From: DVEG01 sp964405435
Lineage (GTDB): Bacteria; Cyanobacteriota; Cyanobacteriia; Cyanobacteriales; Oscillatoriaceae
Assembly (NCBI GenBank): GCA_964405435.1
Contig: CAYOOD010000031.1
Span: 8,559 to 72,558, forward strand
Reading direction: 5' to 3'
Length of the DNA: 64,000 nt
The notes under the pieces were generated by a model that ran no database searches, was not told the origin of the DNA, and worked only from the letters and a program-made list of their open reading frames with translations. The stretch's first letter is position 1; each line of letters starts with the position of its first letter. The translations under genes and the position numbers were made by a program. Below are positions 63,754 through 64,000 of this stretch, piece by piece.

Positions 63754-64000
63754 GATATATCAAAAAGGGTGAGGAACCAGAAAGCTTTGCAAATTGGAAG
63801 GCACTCGCTAATGAAGATTGGACACCTATTTATGATGAGCTTCGGGGAACAGTAAAAACCGCCCTGCATCACTCGCTGCTGGAGGAGCAAGGCTGTGTCT
63901 GTTGTTACTGCGGGATGCGCATTGCTTTAGAGACGAGTCATATAGAAGACATCTCCAAAATTTCAAACCTTTTTCCCCTTAACGCTTCCAGCGTTCGTGT
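63750..64000 (+). CDS. ptuB: Septu HNH-family nuclease PtuB, N-terminal part (cut by window end)
   Basis: A GTG start at 63750 overlaps the ptuA stop (GTGA). The frame is open to the end of the window: 83 codons. It starts RYIKKGEEPESF and has a Cys cluster CVCCYCGMRI followed by SHIED, fitting the CxYC...HIExx zinc/HNH beginning of PtuB-type nucleases (TIGR02646-like). The catalytic HNH part should continue beyond the window. The 4-bp overlap with ptuA indicates translational coupling. Confidence 0.75.
   Translation, partial: MRYIKKGEEPESFANWKALANEDWTPIYDELRGTVKTALHHSLLEEQGCVCCYCGMRIALETSHIEDISKISNLFPLNASSVR

Noticed and set aside
1..64000. CRISPR arrays, rRNA genes and intact tRNA genes
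   Set aside because: No regularly spaced repeats with unique spacers, no rRNA-like sequence and no complete cloverleaf were found.

Overview
The window is cyanobacterial chromosome. It encodes PsaK of photosystem I, the cyanobacterial alkane pair (acyl-ACP reductase and aldehyde deformylating oxygenase), OpcA, a CyaB-type GAF/PAS adenylate cyclase and AAA-like/GAF proteins. The HIP1 octamer GCGATCGC is scattered throughout, and intergenic DNA is full of heptamer-type tandem repeats (GTGCTGA, ATGGGTA) and AGAAACCCGG-type palindromes. These repeats suggest a filamentous Oscillatoriales-like cyanobacterium; that placement is inference and no marker in the window fixes a genus.

Layout. 0-2 kb: the 3' end of a B12-dependent ribonucleotide reductase gene, a small conserved protein, a cold-shock-type RRM protein and a lipoprotein. 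2-7.5 kb: a heavy-metal-type RND efflux pump and its adaptor, with the lipoprotein downstream. 7.9-14 kb: fbp-tal-zwf-opcA, the cyanobacterial oxidative pentose phosphate cluster. 14-18 kb: a BaeRF-like protein, a zinc alcohol dehydrogenase and a DUF4142 protein. 19-34.6 kb: sugar metabolism, with two unusual fusions side by side (glycosyltransferase + UDP-galactopyranose mutase; GH1 glycosidase + RmlD-like reductase), then galK, and further on galT and a GH2 glycosidase. Between galK and galT lies a lower-GC stretch with a sulfotransferase, an Asp/Asn-hydroxylase-like dioxygenase, a methyltransferase, a threonine-aldolase-like enzyme and an M24 protein that has lost metal ligands.

36-46 kb is a signalling region: a GAF-GAF-PAS adenylate cyclase divergent from an HTH/AAA-like ATPase, two alpha/beta hydrolases, and an AAA-like ATPase carrying four GAF domains. 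GAF domains of the cyclase and of the large ATPase are closely similar, and the first GAF of each keeps the NKFDE motif linked to cyclic-nucleotide binding, so the ATPase may read the cyclase's product. 46-51 kb: a class A beta-lactamase-like protein, a membrane GTPase and psaK. 51-57 kb: trpF and then folE-SDR-accA-aar-ado, the conserved alkane/fatty-acid neighbourhood. 58-62 kb: small and hypothetical genes. The right edge (62.4-64 kb) holds ptuA and the start of ptuB, a Septu anti-phage module cut by the window end.

The most distinctive feature is how far the repeats reach into genes. Several stop codons and C-terminal tails come from intergenic repeats, and the linker between the two enzymes of the GH1-RmlD fusion is made of the same material.
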